A stretch of 64,000 nucleotides of DNA from Holothuria scabra (Eukaryota; Echinodermata; Holothuroidea; Aspidochirotida; Holothuriidae). The DNA is taken from assembly GCA_037179385.1 (NCBI GenBank), contig CM074185.1:6443371-6507370 (forward strand), read 5' to 3'. Within the stretch, counting starts at the first letter, position 1. Each line of letters opens with the position of its first letter. Both the position numbers and the translations under genes were made by a program. Of the stretch, positions 45,600 through 58,799 are shown in pieces. Below the pieces are notes generated by a model. It had not been told where the DNA came from. It saw only the letters and a program-made list of their open reading frames with translations, and did no database searches.

Positions 45600-45674
45600 A
45601 TTCACTGAGACACATGGTAAGTGAACATGTCATCTTTAATTTCAAAAGCTCAGAGACAAGTGAACGAGTTTTTA

Positions 45675-46075
45675 CCCTAACGTTAGGCTAACGTTAGACC
45701 TAGGCCTAGGCCTAGGCCTAAGTTAGCCTAAAATGTTTAACGTTAACGTTAGTCTACAGTATAACACTCAAAATTCAAACTTTATAAAGGCTAACGTTAG
45801 TGGTTGGTTCAAAGTTCGAACAGGTCTTAATTTGAACACATCATTTTAAATGCTTATTTATTCACTGGCCAATGCAAAATAATTGTCAGTTTAGCCATAC
45901 TATTTGGAGCCACAAGTATTTCATAGGCTGAAGTAGCCTAATGGTATCTTTATTAATAGGCCCCCTATTCATTATTAGCCTAACGTAAAGCCTAATTGAA
46001 GAAAATAGTAACTAACGTTAGGCCTAACTTACGACTGATAAATGAATGATTGAAATAGGCCTAGGCCTAGTCTAT
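45675..46075. repeat. AACGTTAG / AGGCCTAGG motif-rich stretch
   Basis: CCTAACGTTAGGCTAACGTT, CCTAGGCCTAGGCCTAGGCC and TTAACGTTAACGTTAG recur with little other sequence. It is a short-period, partly palindromic, low-complexity region with no coding signal. Confidence 0.8.
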
Positions 46076-47499
46076 AACTATAAGTTGTAACAGGTATTTA
46101 AATTCTTGGTGTTCGAAATTTGGCCCTACTTGTCAAGCCTGACCACTGCAGACTTCTAGTGGTGCTGTCTCAGACAGTCAGAGGGTTAGGCCTACCGTTA
46201 GTTTCTGGACCTGTTGGTTTCCTCCCCTAAAAATGTTGGTTTCCTCCCCTATGCTTTTTCAATGGGGAATGATGTGATTCACTTCCAATAACATTATTTC
46301 TTTTTGAAAAACATCCTCAGGCTAATTTTACATTTTTTATTTTGTAGAAAGTTTGCCATGTACCTGTTTTATGTAGAGGTCTGGCATTTGCAATCTTGTG
46401 TCCTATGCTGTCTAAGGGTTACAATAAGTTTCTGCCCTTGCTACTTTCTGCTCCTCAAAAATGGTTTTTTCCACCCCATTTATTTTTAGCAGAAAACATC
46501 TTTTTGGGAGGTGGAAAATAATGGAATCGAATGTGATATCAGTGGTCCTTTTGTCAAATGAAGATTCCGTCAACTTTTCCTTAAAGTTTTAAACTTCATC
46601 AATGTCTTTTACTATTCAATGCGACACCCCTAACTGCCATGTTGACCTCTTTTCGAGCAACATTCTGACTGTAGACTTTAGTATACTGATACATACTTAC
46701 GTACAGGTATACGTTATTCAGTGCTGTGAACAACTGTTCACACATTCCAGCATAAGCCTACCTATAGACACCCTATATGGTCATTTTCACTGTAAAGGGT
46801 GTAACTTCTGATTTTTGAAACTAAAATTTCAAAGTGGAGTTGTTCAAAAAATTTTAATATTTCAGGGATGAGCCTGAGACTTCACAAAAAAAAGGAGGAA
46901 ATGAGCCTGAGGCTTTTAAATAAAAGAAGAAATTGAGAGGTGGGCACTTGGGCTGGAGGTCCAGGGGAGAGCTTAAGGGCCCCTAAGGGCATTGATATCA
47001 TTGTAATACAGATCTCTGATTGAATAGAACTCTGAGGGCTGTTTGTATTTAGCTGAGATTTATGATACATTCATGGAAGAAGCTTCTGGCGTATTTGCTG
47101 CAAAAAAGAGGAATGAAGAAAAACAAAGAGGAAATTTCCTTAAAAAACAGGAAGTATCTCATACCTGATATTTAATCATGTGCAGAAAGGTCTAAATCTA
47201 TGAAAGTCTTGGGATCTGGTTAAGTTACCTTTGAACTGGGAGTACTGTTACAACACATTATATAAAAAATGATTGGAGAGTAGCAAGCAGTATTTTATCA
47301 TTGCAACCACACTGGAATATCTGTTGGAAAATGCTACCGTAAATGAAGCCTCCAAAATGACTACTAACATCAATTTCTCAAAGTTGGAATACGATTCACT
47401 TGTAGCTGATATTAATTCTGTAGTATCTGCTGGACATGTTCTTACAAATAATACGTAACACACATAAAGTAATCCATGAATGGTCAAAGCCAAAATTAT

Positions 47500-49180
47500 T
47501 GTATTGTGGTGGGACAGAATTTGATAGTCCTTTTTATTAGTGCCTCTTTACGTATAGCTTCTGTGATAAATTCATTGGTTCCATAAAAACTGGTCAGTTA
47601 CAGACTATTACAAGGCACAATAAATTTAAGTAACATAAATGTCAAGCTGTTACCATAGCAACACAAATTTATGGATGTGGTGGGGCGAAATGGTAATTTT
47701 CACACAATCAGGAACATGTGACCAATATTTAATTATTATCAAAAGTAAAAAGATATAAGGTAAAATTTCAAGATTGAAATAAAGTCTGATTATTCTTCTT
47801 TCACTATGAAAACAATTGCATAAAAACACATTTCATTTGAGAGAGGTATGCAAATTTTTCAAAAGTGTGTAACTGTGGTGGGACAAAATGTGGTGGGATG
47901 GAACTAATTGAACCCTGTTCATTATGTATGGGTTCCATGGACACCCGCTTAGATTTTCACGAAACTTCCTCAGAACATTACATCACAGGCAAAACCAACT
48001 CGTGGAAACTTTCAGTTCCACAGCTTAAACTGTTTAATACTTATGGCCATTTCAAAAAGTATTGCACAATATGGTGCTTTTACAGGTGAGAGCTGCCATT
48101 GCTATTTTGCGTGATTTTGCAGGCCCATTACAGTTCACGGGAATAAGAAAAAAAGCTGTAAATTTATATTCCTAGTGAGTTATAGCCAAATAAACAGAAT
48201 CTGATGTAAAAACTGAAGTGCTGACCATATTTCTGAAAATACAGGTTTTCAAAAAAGCACTTTTTCCTTTCTGAAAGTGATTTTTTCAAACTTTGGGCCC
48301 ATGTGGGCCCTAGACCAAGGGGCCCAAGGCCCTCATAATTTTGCTCAGCGTTATTTGGTTACATGGCAATATGCAGGGGGCAAACATTACCCAAAAACTG
48401 AAAAGACTGAGTCGATAGGGTCCAAAATATGGGGAAAATGGGCCTCGAACAAGGAGATTGTTGGACCTATTGGCAATGACCAACAGGTTTTACTTTTTTA
48501 GTGGGGAAAGATATCATTTGTTCTTAATAATTTCAAAAATTAATGTAGATTTTAGATCTCCTTCATGATTAGGTGAGAGGAAGAAGGTGCATAATACACA
48601 TGCAAGTCAGAAAGCAATTCGACAAAAACCATGGGGGACCATGTTTGGGGACCCACAAATTTTGGAACTATGCATGATGCACCTTCAAAACTAAATACAA
48701 GATGGAGAAATATGCCATATTTTTTACAAAAGCTGTCAAAAACATGACTCTGACCATAAAAGTCAAGTTATGAGTAAATCTATCAGGGCATACTACTTAA
48801 AATTACCTTTAAACTAAATTTCGTCCCACCACACTTGTTTCTGTCCCACCACAAAAATGTTGAGCAATCATTATGACTACCCAAAATACCATATTGACTT
48901 TTTTTGCACTCAGAAGTGTCACTTGCATTTATAGTTGATAGTTCTGAAAGTTTCAATAAATTTTTCAACTTTTGTACCATTGAAAATAAAAAAAGAATGC
49001 AAAAAAATGTGGTGGGATGGAATTGGACATTTTCATTTTAATTTTTACTATAGGTATTAAAAGTATCTTTAGTATTTTTTCAGTGCATAAATTGTGTTTA
49101 CTAAAGCACTTTGACACAGAAAAAGAAGGGAATTCAAAATGTTGTTATTCATCCTTTTTTCCAAATTCCGTCCCACACAT
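47500..49180. repeat. Scattered TGTGGTGGGACAAAAT motifs on both strands
   Basis: The motif or a close variant lies at 47,505, 47,678, 47,874, 47,889 and 49,008 (plus) and near 48,818, 48,841 and 49,168 (minus). The sequence between is not repeated. Confidence 0.7.
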
Positions 49181-50049
49181 TTTGAATGAGCAATTTGCAT
49201 CTTTGAATGACCGCATCTCACTGATTATGCAATTAATCGCAACTTATTCTTCAGATTTCATAACTTTAGGCTGTAGTCTAAATAACCATGGGTGAATTGA
49301 ACGAAATCGAAAGCGTTCAAATTTTAGGTTTGGTGATGACCATTTTGGGCTTTGGCCCTGAAAGTTATTGGAAGTGATTGAAATAAAGAGGTATTGAAAT
49401 AGCTCTGTTGAAACTGAACACATAAAGCTCTCAAGAATTGCATGCTACTCAAGGTAGCTGCCACTCTTTTGAGTTTTCTTTTGCAAAATGTTGTGATTTT
49501 GAATCTTCCTGAGATTACTGCAGATTAAAATGTGTCAAATTGCAAAGATACACCCTTCACCTTGAAAATGACCATATGTGGTAAAATTCCCAGCTATTTA
49601 ATTTACAGACTGAGCTGTATTTTTGTGCAATGTGCAATATATTTGGTAGACTTTGCAAAGTCTCTCCTGGTGATATCATTCTCCCACAAATGTTTAAAAT
49701 GCTTTATCCAAGCCGATTAGCCATTATAACTCTTCAAAATCTTACGCACTCTATTTGTGGCCACCCTGTATCCATGTCCGCCGGAGAGACTTTGGACACT
49801 CGCGATAATTATGTACACTTACATTATTCACGTTTGACGCAACAAGCTACTTAAATTGAAAATGGACCAATACAAGCATTCGAACAGTAAACGAGAATAA
49901 TGGTACATTCCAGTCCAGACTGATGAGTCCAGACAGATCTGAAGATTCAACCTAACCTAAGTGAGCTTAAACTAAACAGTTGAGGTAAATTGTTTCGTTG
50001 TTGAAAGGAGTAATATAAGCACAATATTTGTCAGATTACAACACCTTAC

Positions 50050-50077
50050 CAATGACGCATCTTCCAGCCTGTTCCAT
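50050..50077 (-). CDS. Candidate start exon of the receptor (MEQAGRCVI...)
   Basis: An ATG in the context AAAATGG begins nine codons (MEQAGRCVI) and ends at a GTAAGG donor, leaving one G. That G completes a Val codon with TA at 26,555. Joined to the other nine exons it gives an open frame of 909 nt. It lies just downstream (minus sense) of a CpG-containing promoter-like stretch. It could equally be the first exon of another gene or a chance match. Confidence 0.33.
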
Positions 50078-50109
50078 TTTGCTACGATGTAAACAAATTA
50101 AAATTGCCA

Positions 50110-50480
50110 CACTGAATTGCTAACGTTAGGCTACACAACACGCGGTGAGAACATAATTGTTGTAGTGAACATAGATACCGTACGTGTGTAAGCCTATTTC
50201 TACTCACCGAAATCACATTCAAGCACGCACTGTAACAACGACTGATACAAAATTCCAAAATTCCACCTCCAATTTCAGTTAAGAAGGCTAACAAAGATAT
50301 CTACTCTGCCCAAAATATAAACATCAGCTCCCTCCTATTCTTCTTTCAAACGTTCGGCTTCTATTCCTAGCGAAACGACGTCACGGCAAAACATTTACTG
50401 TACCAATATTATACTTCAAGGTTCACTCTCGTTAGCGCTCATGGTGGGCCATTTTCAGTGGGTGATGAATATTCAACATT
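50110..50480 (-). promoter_or_regulatory. Promoter-like CpG-containing region upstream of the candidate start exon
   Basis: This stretch is richer in CpG than its surroundings. It carries a CRE-like TGACGTCG (minus strand, near 50,387) and no clear TATA box. It sits directly 5' of the candidate first exon on the minus strand. The promoter call is inferred from composition and position. Confidence 0.3.
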
Positions 50481-50872
50481 ATTTTTGTAACATTCGTTTT
50501 AATTGGTTGCTACCGATTTTGGTAGCAAAAAATAAAGGTTTTAGTTAAAAGCCTTGTGCATAATTAAAACCAGTGTCCAGAGTCTGTGAAAATGAAGGCA
50601 GAAAGAGGGAGTAAACGAGAAGAGCAATGATTACGGGTCTTATTAAAGAGGGAGTGAAATTTGATTAAGTAAAGATGATTTGAGCAGACTTTGCAGAGTC
50701 TATATATTTGGGTACAGAAAGCTAAGGCACAATTTTTTTCCATAAGTGGATGTGGGTTTGCAAACTCAACTTCACATAATTGTGAATGACGGATCTAAAT
50801 GAATCTATGCTTGCGCAGCTGTGACGTCTGTGGGGTGACGTCCTCTCTCTAAGCCTTTCTCTCTTTCTGCTC

Positions 50873-50962
50873 AAGTGATGTGAAGCAAGCTGCTTACAAG
50901 GGTCTCCTCCAGCCTGTTTTGGAATTTAAGTATGCTTGTTGTGTATGGGATCCATGTACAGT
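50873..50962 (+). mobile_element. Short CR1-like LINE remnant
   Basis: The plus strand reads DVKQAAYKGLLQPVLEFKYA followed by CCVWDP. This matches the AYK-LVRP-LEYA-VWDP block of CR1-like reverse transcriptases. Similarity is lost on both sides. Confidence 0.65.
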
Positions 50963-52610
50963 ATCATTTCTAAAGTATCATATAAAGTTGTAAGGTACAT
51001 AAAGTCACCACTTGTGCTATTTTGGATCCCTTCTCTTTGGCTAGTGGGCATGGATATACTTGTTGCAACTAGGTAAATTGAAAAATTTGTTCTTTAGGTA
51101 TTTTCCCAAGTTGGGTTGGTGTTGACCATTAATTTGATCAACTCTCAAGCTCTTTGCACACATGTGAAATTATGCTCAGGGACGACTTGGCCAACTTTAC
51201 TTTTGATCATACTGCCATACTGAGATGACTTTCGTGCACAACTAGAAGGTGTAATTGTGAAATCTTTTGAAGATGGTAGTTTTTGGACTCTACCAAGATT
51301 CCAGTGAAGTGAAAGTACCCAGTAATGGCCCTCTCTACTTTAAAATGGGGGTGGCTACCTTATAGTACATGATTTGATGTAAAAAAAAAAAACTGCACCT
51401 CACCTGACGTAATACCCCCTAATTGTTGTGTTCTTTGTTATGATTAAACAAGACGAACGTCTAGACTAGTTGCGGTACCGGCAAACCAGGTGGTTTTATA
51501 CTTTCAAGATGATTTTAATTTTAGGGTGACAAAAATACCATCTTTACTCCACCACAACCCCGTCCATGCCACTTGAAAAGAATAAATCCCTACGAAGAAA
51601 TCCTCATATAAATACTCAAAATTCACTAAACACCAATCTGTAATAAATATAATACGATGAATTAAAAAACAACCAAAATGATGGCACTGTGTTAAATTAA
51701 ACAACAAACTTTTCACCAGAGTACATGTGGACCTGGTTTTTCAGCAAGATTGTTACTAAAAATAGACCGCGTTCGTAAATTTTACATGAAAAAAAGCCCA
51801 ATTACACACTCTCACGAAAGTCATATTTCCACCAAAACTTATAAACCCGAAAGAGTAGAGCCATCCCTAAGAGTTACACTAGCCATATTTCGATACCACA
51901 AAGCATCTACAAGAAGATAGAAATAAAGTGCCGGAAAAGTCAGATATTGACATCTGGAGAGTAACTGCATTAGTTGCGGCTGCCTGCAAGGCAGGCACTG
52001 CAACTAAAAATTGGTAAAAAACCACAGAAGCACTTTGGTAGACAATAATGGTCTCCCAGAAGCATAATTTTTTTGTCCTGCACCTCCCATCAAAAAGTGG
52101 TCATTTCCATTTGCAGTAGACTGTTCAGTAAGACTTTGTGTGTTTTGGTGACTTAATGGATGGGGGTACCATTAAGCTTGTCACCAGATCAGTCTTTCAG
52201 TTGCTTGCACACCTTAGTATTTCATAGAATGAAGCACTTTCTTTGAAATCCATGTAAACTGAGAGTGTTTTAATTTAATTAAAGAGGAAATTTGACTGAT
52301 TTATTTAATGTTGGGCACTAGCAGGATCTGTAGATGTTTTAAAGTCAAGGACCTGGCTAGTGGATCTTCAAGCTGCAGTGACCTGTGATGAGCATTTAAT
52401 GATCCAAGGTCATATACTTCTAAGGGAATGAGGTTTAGTTTTGGTCTTCTGAGTATGCAATATCGCCCTGGTTTGCAAGCAAATTTATTTTACATGATCA
52501 CCCCTTGACTTATGTGGTACATTCTGAACTACAGCTAACAGTTTTGTGATATTACCTTCATTCAGTTGAAGACTAACACTTGTGCTTAGGGGGCTTTGTA
52601 GTCCCTTTAA

Positions 52611-52975
52611 GAGGCTCATTGAGTTGAATATCGATAACTTAATGAGAGTCTCAAATGGTCACTATCACATAACAATGCTTATAGTTAGCATAACAAGTCA
52701 AGTTTCAAGTCCAAAAGTCACAGAAAATGCTAAAATTTTGAATTTCCTTGTGTCCTGACTTGTAACGGTTTTGTACAAAATTTGAAAAAGTGTATGGTCA
52801 CGAATTTTTGAAAACCAACTTGAACCATTAATTACTCGCTCGAGTCATAGAGCAGTTATTTGTGTGCAGGGTATAGAGATTATCTAAGATTGACCATTTG
52901 TCATTGGTATGTGAAGAAAATTTAACAGGGTTGGAAAAATTTTTTGAATCTCTTGAACCAACTCAATGAGCTGCT
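52611..52975. mobile_element. MITE with CTCATTGAGTTG ends, copy 2, TTAA duplication
   Basis: Flanked by TTAA at 52,607-52,610 and 52,976-52,979, with inverted ends GAGGCTCATTGAGTTG and CAACTCAATGAGCTGCT. Same orientation as the copy at 38.8 kb. Confidence 0.82.
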
Positions 52976-52999
52976 TTAAAGCACCTCAGCACCAAATCT

Positions 53000-55720
53000 G
53001 GAAACAACTAAAAGCAAGTCTAACTGCTGACATCTCATGAGCAATGTCAGTGGACCTTTTGTCTCACTTTAGATGCTGTATCATTTCCATTGTCTATAAG
53101 AAATAATCGTGGAATCAACGTTGTGGCAAATACAGCAAAGCTAGAATGATTTTCATGTAAATTTGCAGCAAGATAATACAGTAGCCTAGATATGACTATA
53201 TGCAGCAGCTTCACCTGTACATTTGCAAGGCAATACTGTGCCTTGCAAAGATTTGTTTAAGGATGGTATGCCAGGGATTCCTCCAGATGCGCCAAAAATG
53301 GGGGGGGGAGGGAGAGATTTATTACCCCTCAACCTCAAGTCCAAAGTGATGCTGCCCTACTCGTAGGCTTAAGTTAAAAGTGGTTTGGTGGACAAAACCT
53401 TGCTTCAAGGGTCCTGTAGGGTGCAATTTGAAGGGTTTTAAAGGCCATTTATTTATGTACTGTGCTGTAAGTTATTGCATTGCTGCAAAAGTGTCTTCCT
53501 TTTTAAGAAACCAAGATATTGGCAATTTTCTAATTTTTGTAGAAATGAAAAAGGGGAATTTTATCCAGCTTCTTCTCTGAAGGAGGAAGGGACAAATCCT
53601 CCCTTACCCCTTCTAAGGAAACCCTTTATGCATTATACTGTGTTCCTATCTTGTTGTCATCCACTTGCTACTGTGAGCATATTTTGTCCTATGCTTTGTG
53701 AGGTAAACTAAGAGTGCCATAATACACCGGGAGAATGTTTTTCTTAAGCTGAAAAACAAGAAAAGAAAATTAAGTATCCAGACCCCACCCCTTGGACACA
53801 CTTGTTATGCTTCAGTGATTCTGTCATGCAGTCATAGGATGTAGTGTATACAGCAGTAGAAGGCAATTCATATTTCTCATGCACACATGTGCAGGAAGCC
53901 CTGTTGAATACGAAAACTTTGGAACAGTTGTATCTGATCTGGAACAGTGGTCAAGATTGGAAAAAGCACTGTCCTTGGAACAGTGGCAAAAAAATAAATT
54001 TAAACCCCTGAACTGCAAATGTGTAGATTGTGTTATGGTGAATGGAAGACATTGAAGGCAAAATCACTGTCATTTGAACTCTTAGTTTAATACAATACCT
54101 CAAGGTGGAAACAGCTGAATAGATAGAGTGCAGTCTTGCTAAATTTTCTTTTGGGCAAGGAATCACTACCTTGACTTGGAGTTTTCTTGTTTACTGTTGT
54201 AGCCAAGGATGGCGATTAGGGGTTGGGTTTAAGGTTCAATGTGCTTTCTCTCAGGGTTAAGGTTTTGGAACTTGGGAGCTAACAATCTGTATCAAAAAGC
54301 AAACATGCACAACAGGTACGGTTGGTGTACGGGGCAGTTCTGTGTTGCATACACAACAATTTAGGTTAAGAGAGCTTATGTCTGTGCTTCTGTATCTTAT
54401 CCTTGGAATCTGTGTAGTCAACAATAAATAATATTCTGCCATAATGCTAATTGTATTTGATATGAGGACTGATAAAACATGGCAAAACTGTGCCTACCTT
54501 TTATGAAACAGAAGTCTTATGGAAGGGTAACAGTTTTTTATCTGTTTGATTTAACTAGATAGTATCTGCACTAATGGCATTGGTGTATACATACTACTTA
54601 AAATGGTGACTGTAGGGTAACTGTGTTGATATCTCACTGGAAAAAGACACGTGACTGTTTCACAAACGCAATAAAATCTTGGTACAAATGTTAGGTAGAT
54701 TAGATAAGAATGTCTTTGACAGAAGTAGGGTTAGTAGGCAGTGTTCACTTTTTTCATTAGGACAGTCTGGCCATGAATGGTGGAGGCAAAACAGCATTAA
54801 GTAGTCAATTTCTATTGTTCCAGCTTTGTCAAAAAAATCTTAGCTTTCAATATTTTATCTAGCTTAAAAAAGCTTGGCAGTTTCAGCAAATTCTTGTGAT
54901 TCAGTTGTGATACTCTGTGTACATGAACCTGAAGCTATCATTTGATAGATCAGTTAAGGAGACTCTTTCCCATTGCTATACTGTACATTAACTGTATACT
55001 TGATAGCAGCTACTGGCCAGTTATACAGTTACTATCAGTACTGTGAATGAATATCATACTGGAACTGTTGTTGGATATTTAAAGAAACTTTGAGGTAATA
55101 TTTGGAGTTGTGATCCCTTCCCTTACCTAAATCTTGAATTCATCACCAAGAAAACATAGAAAGGTAGAGTATGTAACCAAACCAATGTGTTTGTATTGAT
55201 ATTCAAACTTGAAATAGATCATTTTAGGATATGATTCATGCGTACCTATTCAAACTGAGTCACTCTTTACTGTACCTGTAGTAGATCACAGACAAATTGT
55301 ACATTTTCAGTCATGACCCTGGTAAAAATGCTTTCCAATAAAGTACTGTAGTTTTATAAACTGAAAGTTTTGACTACCATTACAGAATTCAGATGATACT
55401 GTACAAGTTTGCCCCAGATAGAAATCAACAGCGACACTATGTAGTTGCAGAGAAATACTACCACATTGAAAACACTAAATATTAATGAGTTGAAATATCT
55501 AATATCAATTGTTTGGAGGGAACTAATAACTATTGTACATTGTACATACTGTACTGTACAGAACAAGCTATTTTAAGGTCCTACAGTACTCTACAAAATG
55601 CTATTTTAAAGACTGTACTCTACATACATGCTGCAGTTCTTTCTTGCTTTTAGACCAAGCCACAAGACCCTCTTTGGTTCTTTGGTATTTAGCATTGCAC
55701 TTACAGTAGCATGCCTGGTG
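53000..55720. other. Stretch without a recognisable gene
   Basis: AT-rich sequence rich in TACTGTA and GTACAG motifs. Short open frames here lack splice-site support, domains or composition bias. Confidence 0.6.
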
Positions 55721-55726
55721 CAACTA

Positions 55727-56200
55727 CTGTATATTCCCTAATAAGCAGCGCCCCTATAAACGCCCCCCTCAAAATTTTTTAAGGACTGCGTACAGTAGGC
55801 CAAGGCCTCCTAGTGCTACAAGCCCAAACTACAGATTAAGCAACGTTAAGGTTACAACATTAGCCTTTGTTACGCCAAGTATTTGAAACACAAAATTAAC
55901 AATCATCACAATTCACAATAAAAGTTCCAAAATAAACACAACTTGTAGTTTGATCCACATCTAAGTTTCCAACACACATACTGTACAAACAAAGTGCAAA
56001 TCACAATTCAAGATATGTACGTTTGGATAACAGTATTGCTTTAACTTTTACCTGAACATTTAAGTAACTCATGTAGATCGTTTGAAGGCACTAGTGTAGT
56101 TTCTAGTGGTAAATAAATTTTTTTTTTAAATATACCCTTAAATAAATACCCCCTTTTCAAAAATGTAACGCCCCCACTGCATTTATTAGGAAATATAGGG
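55727..56200. mobile_element. Short relative of the 14.75-kb element, inverted
   Basis: The ends are CTGTATATTCCCTAATAAG and CATTTATTAGGAAATATAGGG, with TA on both sides. Internal blocks such as AGGCCAAGGCCTCCTAGTGC and CGCCCCCCTCAAAATTTTT match the element at 14,750-16,457 in reverse orientation. It is an internally deleted, non-autonomous copy. Confidence 0.85.
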
Positions 56201-56209
56201 TATTTAACT

Positions 56210-58790
56210 TTTTTAAGTTTTAAATCAGTTACTTAAAATGATGATGAACATGTTAAGTCCATTCAGTTCTTTTGCTGTAAATATACTGTAGTATTAAACC
56301 CCAACTACAACCTGAGGGACCTCCTATTTATTACATGTTAGGAGAACATACTCTAATGAAGTTTCTTTGTAGAAATGTACTGGAAAGATTTTTATCATTG
56401 GTGTGATATTAATTCCATCAACAAGTGCACTTATTTAATGCATTTCTTTATCTTTTTCTGTCTCTTGTTTTCCTCTTTATCAGATCTCTCTATTTCCCTA
56501 TTTTTCTGTGACTTTTTAAAAAATCAAACCTGTCTTCCATGTAGCTGCATCTTATGAGTTACTCTACAGTACCTTAGAATATGAAGTCATTTGCTAGAAA
56601 ACTACTTTGTGTATCAAACCTGGAAACTGATGGGGAACAAGAGACAATATCAGAGGTGAATACTGTACACTGTACCTTTCTGTTTTCCCCCAGCTTGCTG
56701 CAAAACATTTATCATTCCGCTTTATGTGTCTATGTGTCAAAAGCAGAAAGCTTTAGAAACGTCAGTGTTTTCCCGGGTACCAAAAACAAGGAAGGGGGTA
56801 CCTGATTGCGATACCCTATGGCTACCCAAGTTACGTTAACAAGAAATGCAGACAACTCTGATTCATCAGCCAATCTGATGCAAGTCTGATACTGTTCTTG
56901 TGTCTTTCCACACTCTTATGGAGCCATATACTCATTGACATTTTCCCCTGAATGTGATGCAGTGTGTGATATAAAGTCTTTGGACTGTATAAGAAATGAA
57001 GCCATACATATACTGTATCAAGAGGAATCCCAGTCAATATTTTGTGGTTCTACTGAAATATGATTTAGGTCTAACTTCGCTGTCCAATTGAGGTTATACA
57101 CTGCAGCTGGTGGAATTTGTCAGTTTATAGAGCAGGGGTGGAATAAATGTTAGTTTCCCAGGAAGGTGGAATATTATTACCCAGAAATTGAAGTTAACTT
57201 TTAAATTTTCCCTATAGTTCCATGTTTAAAAAAGGAAATTTCCCTGCAGTTGCCAGAATTTCCCTCCAGATGCCCTAGCTTGATTTCTTGGGAAGGAGCC
57301 TCCCAGTTTCACAACTTTTTCCACTCATGAGTTAGAGGTTGTGCTGGCTTTTCTTCGAGGAACAATCTATTTTAATTGTAACTTGATGTGTGGACTATCT
57401 TGTTTCATAAAAAGCTCTCAATATTTTTTCTCCTTAATTGTGAAACTAATTTGAATTACACCAGTAACTGCTCTCTTTACCTTGAAGCCTTGAATGTGCA
57501 ATATTTTATTTCTTGAAATATTATATCGAACAAAACTACTGTAAAATATTACTATATAGCTTTAAACACATCTTGGGATGGTCATCTAAATATTTTCCTT
57601 CTTTGTAATGAAGGTTATGTTACATTGGATCCTAGGACAATGTGCAGTGGGGTATGAGTGTTTGGTCTCATGTTCCCCATGACACTCAGGGTTATCCTGT
57701 GTTTACAATGAGAAAACTGCCCTTTAACACTGTATAATCTATAAATCTACTAACTTATAAATCTCATACTTGCAATAGAACATGAATCAGTTATTACCTT
57801 AGCATGAATACAGTACCTCATGAAATTAGCTGTAAACCACCACAACCTTTAATTTCTTCCAACAGCACACAAATGTTCATAACCATGTGTGAAAGGTGGC
57901 TGGGGGTCTCCCAGATCCCTATATGTCAAAAACCTGCATGACCAAATATGAGACATGCTTTATCCAAATCAGACTGAAAATTGAACAGAGCTTGGGTTGA
58001 GGTCTGCCAAATTGGGGCATAATCATGGCTGAGTCCCTGAGAAATAATTCCCATGTGACAATAAAGATGTTAGGCTCTTCATGTCTAAAATTGTGAGACA
58101 CATTGTCCTCTAAAAATGTATGCAAAATATAAAAATCTTTTAAAACAAGGGATAGCTCATTTAGGGCAGAGTCTTTTATCTAACTGGTGGTTATTGCCGA
58201 GTCACTTATGTATTTCCTGTGCCCAACTGCCCATACAGGCTGGTTAGATAAAAGGCTCTCCCCATAGTGTCACATAATGCTACCACCAAACCCTTTTAGT
58301 AAGCAACACAAACAACAAAGTTTATAATACCACAGGCAATGATATCTTCAATGGTAAAGCCACAAACTGACTTAAATTTTCCAGCATGGCCATACTGTTT
58401 GGAAACATGCAGTCCTGGTAGAAAAAGAAGGCCCTAATTTTTATTTTGAAAATTTTTCAGTGAGGAAGGAATAAAAAGTATTGCACAAGAACAGTCAGCA
58501 GTAAAAGTTTGAATTTCTTTAATGTATTTAGCTCATTGCCTAGGCCTCTCCTTCACAATCCTCCAGCATGTGTAAAGTGTCCTGACTAAGCCTAAAGCAC
58601 TGGGTCATATATTGTAACTCTGTAAATTGCTCGTTACAGTATCTCTGCAAAACGCCTGTTAATAATCACAAACACAGTACATTTAAAACTGCAGAACCCA
58701 GAGACTGGGTGAATCTAAAGAAAAGGCCAACACCTAGTAAATCTGCATTCTTGCAAGCTGTAACATAGAGTTTATACTGTACCTAGAGCG
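56210..58790. other. Stretch without a recognisable gene
   Basis: Unique-looking AT-rich sequence. A segment at 57,400-57,560 distantly resembles the MITE interior at 30.4 kb. No gene could be supported. Confidence 0.55.
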
Positions 58791-58799
58791 TGGGGTATG

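Larger units (their letters stand above)
49660..50705. mobile_element. Second AGACTTTGCAGAGTCT element, or split copy, around a promoter-like insert
   Basis: GACTTTGCAAAGTCTCTCCT at 49,661 and GAGGGAGTGAAATTTGAT ... AGACTTTGCAGAGTCT at 50,650-50,702 match the two ends of the 280-bp MITE at 44.7 kb. About 790 bp lie between the matching parts, including the candidate receptor start exon. Confidence 0.55.

Noticed and set aside
48277..48501. 74-codon plus-strand frame
   Set aside because: It lies in unique AT-rich sequence without exon boundaries, signal peptide or recognisable domain.
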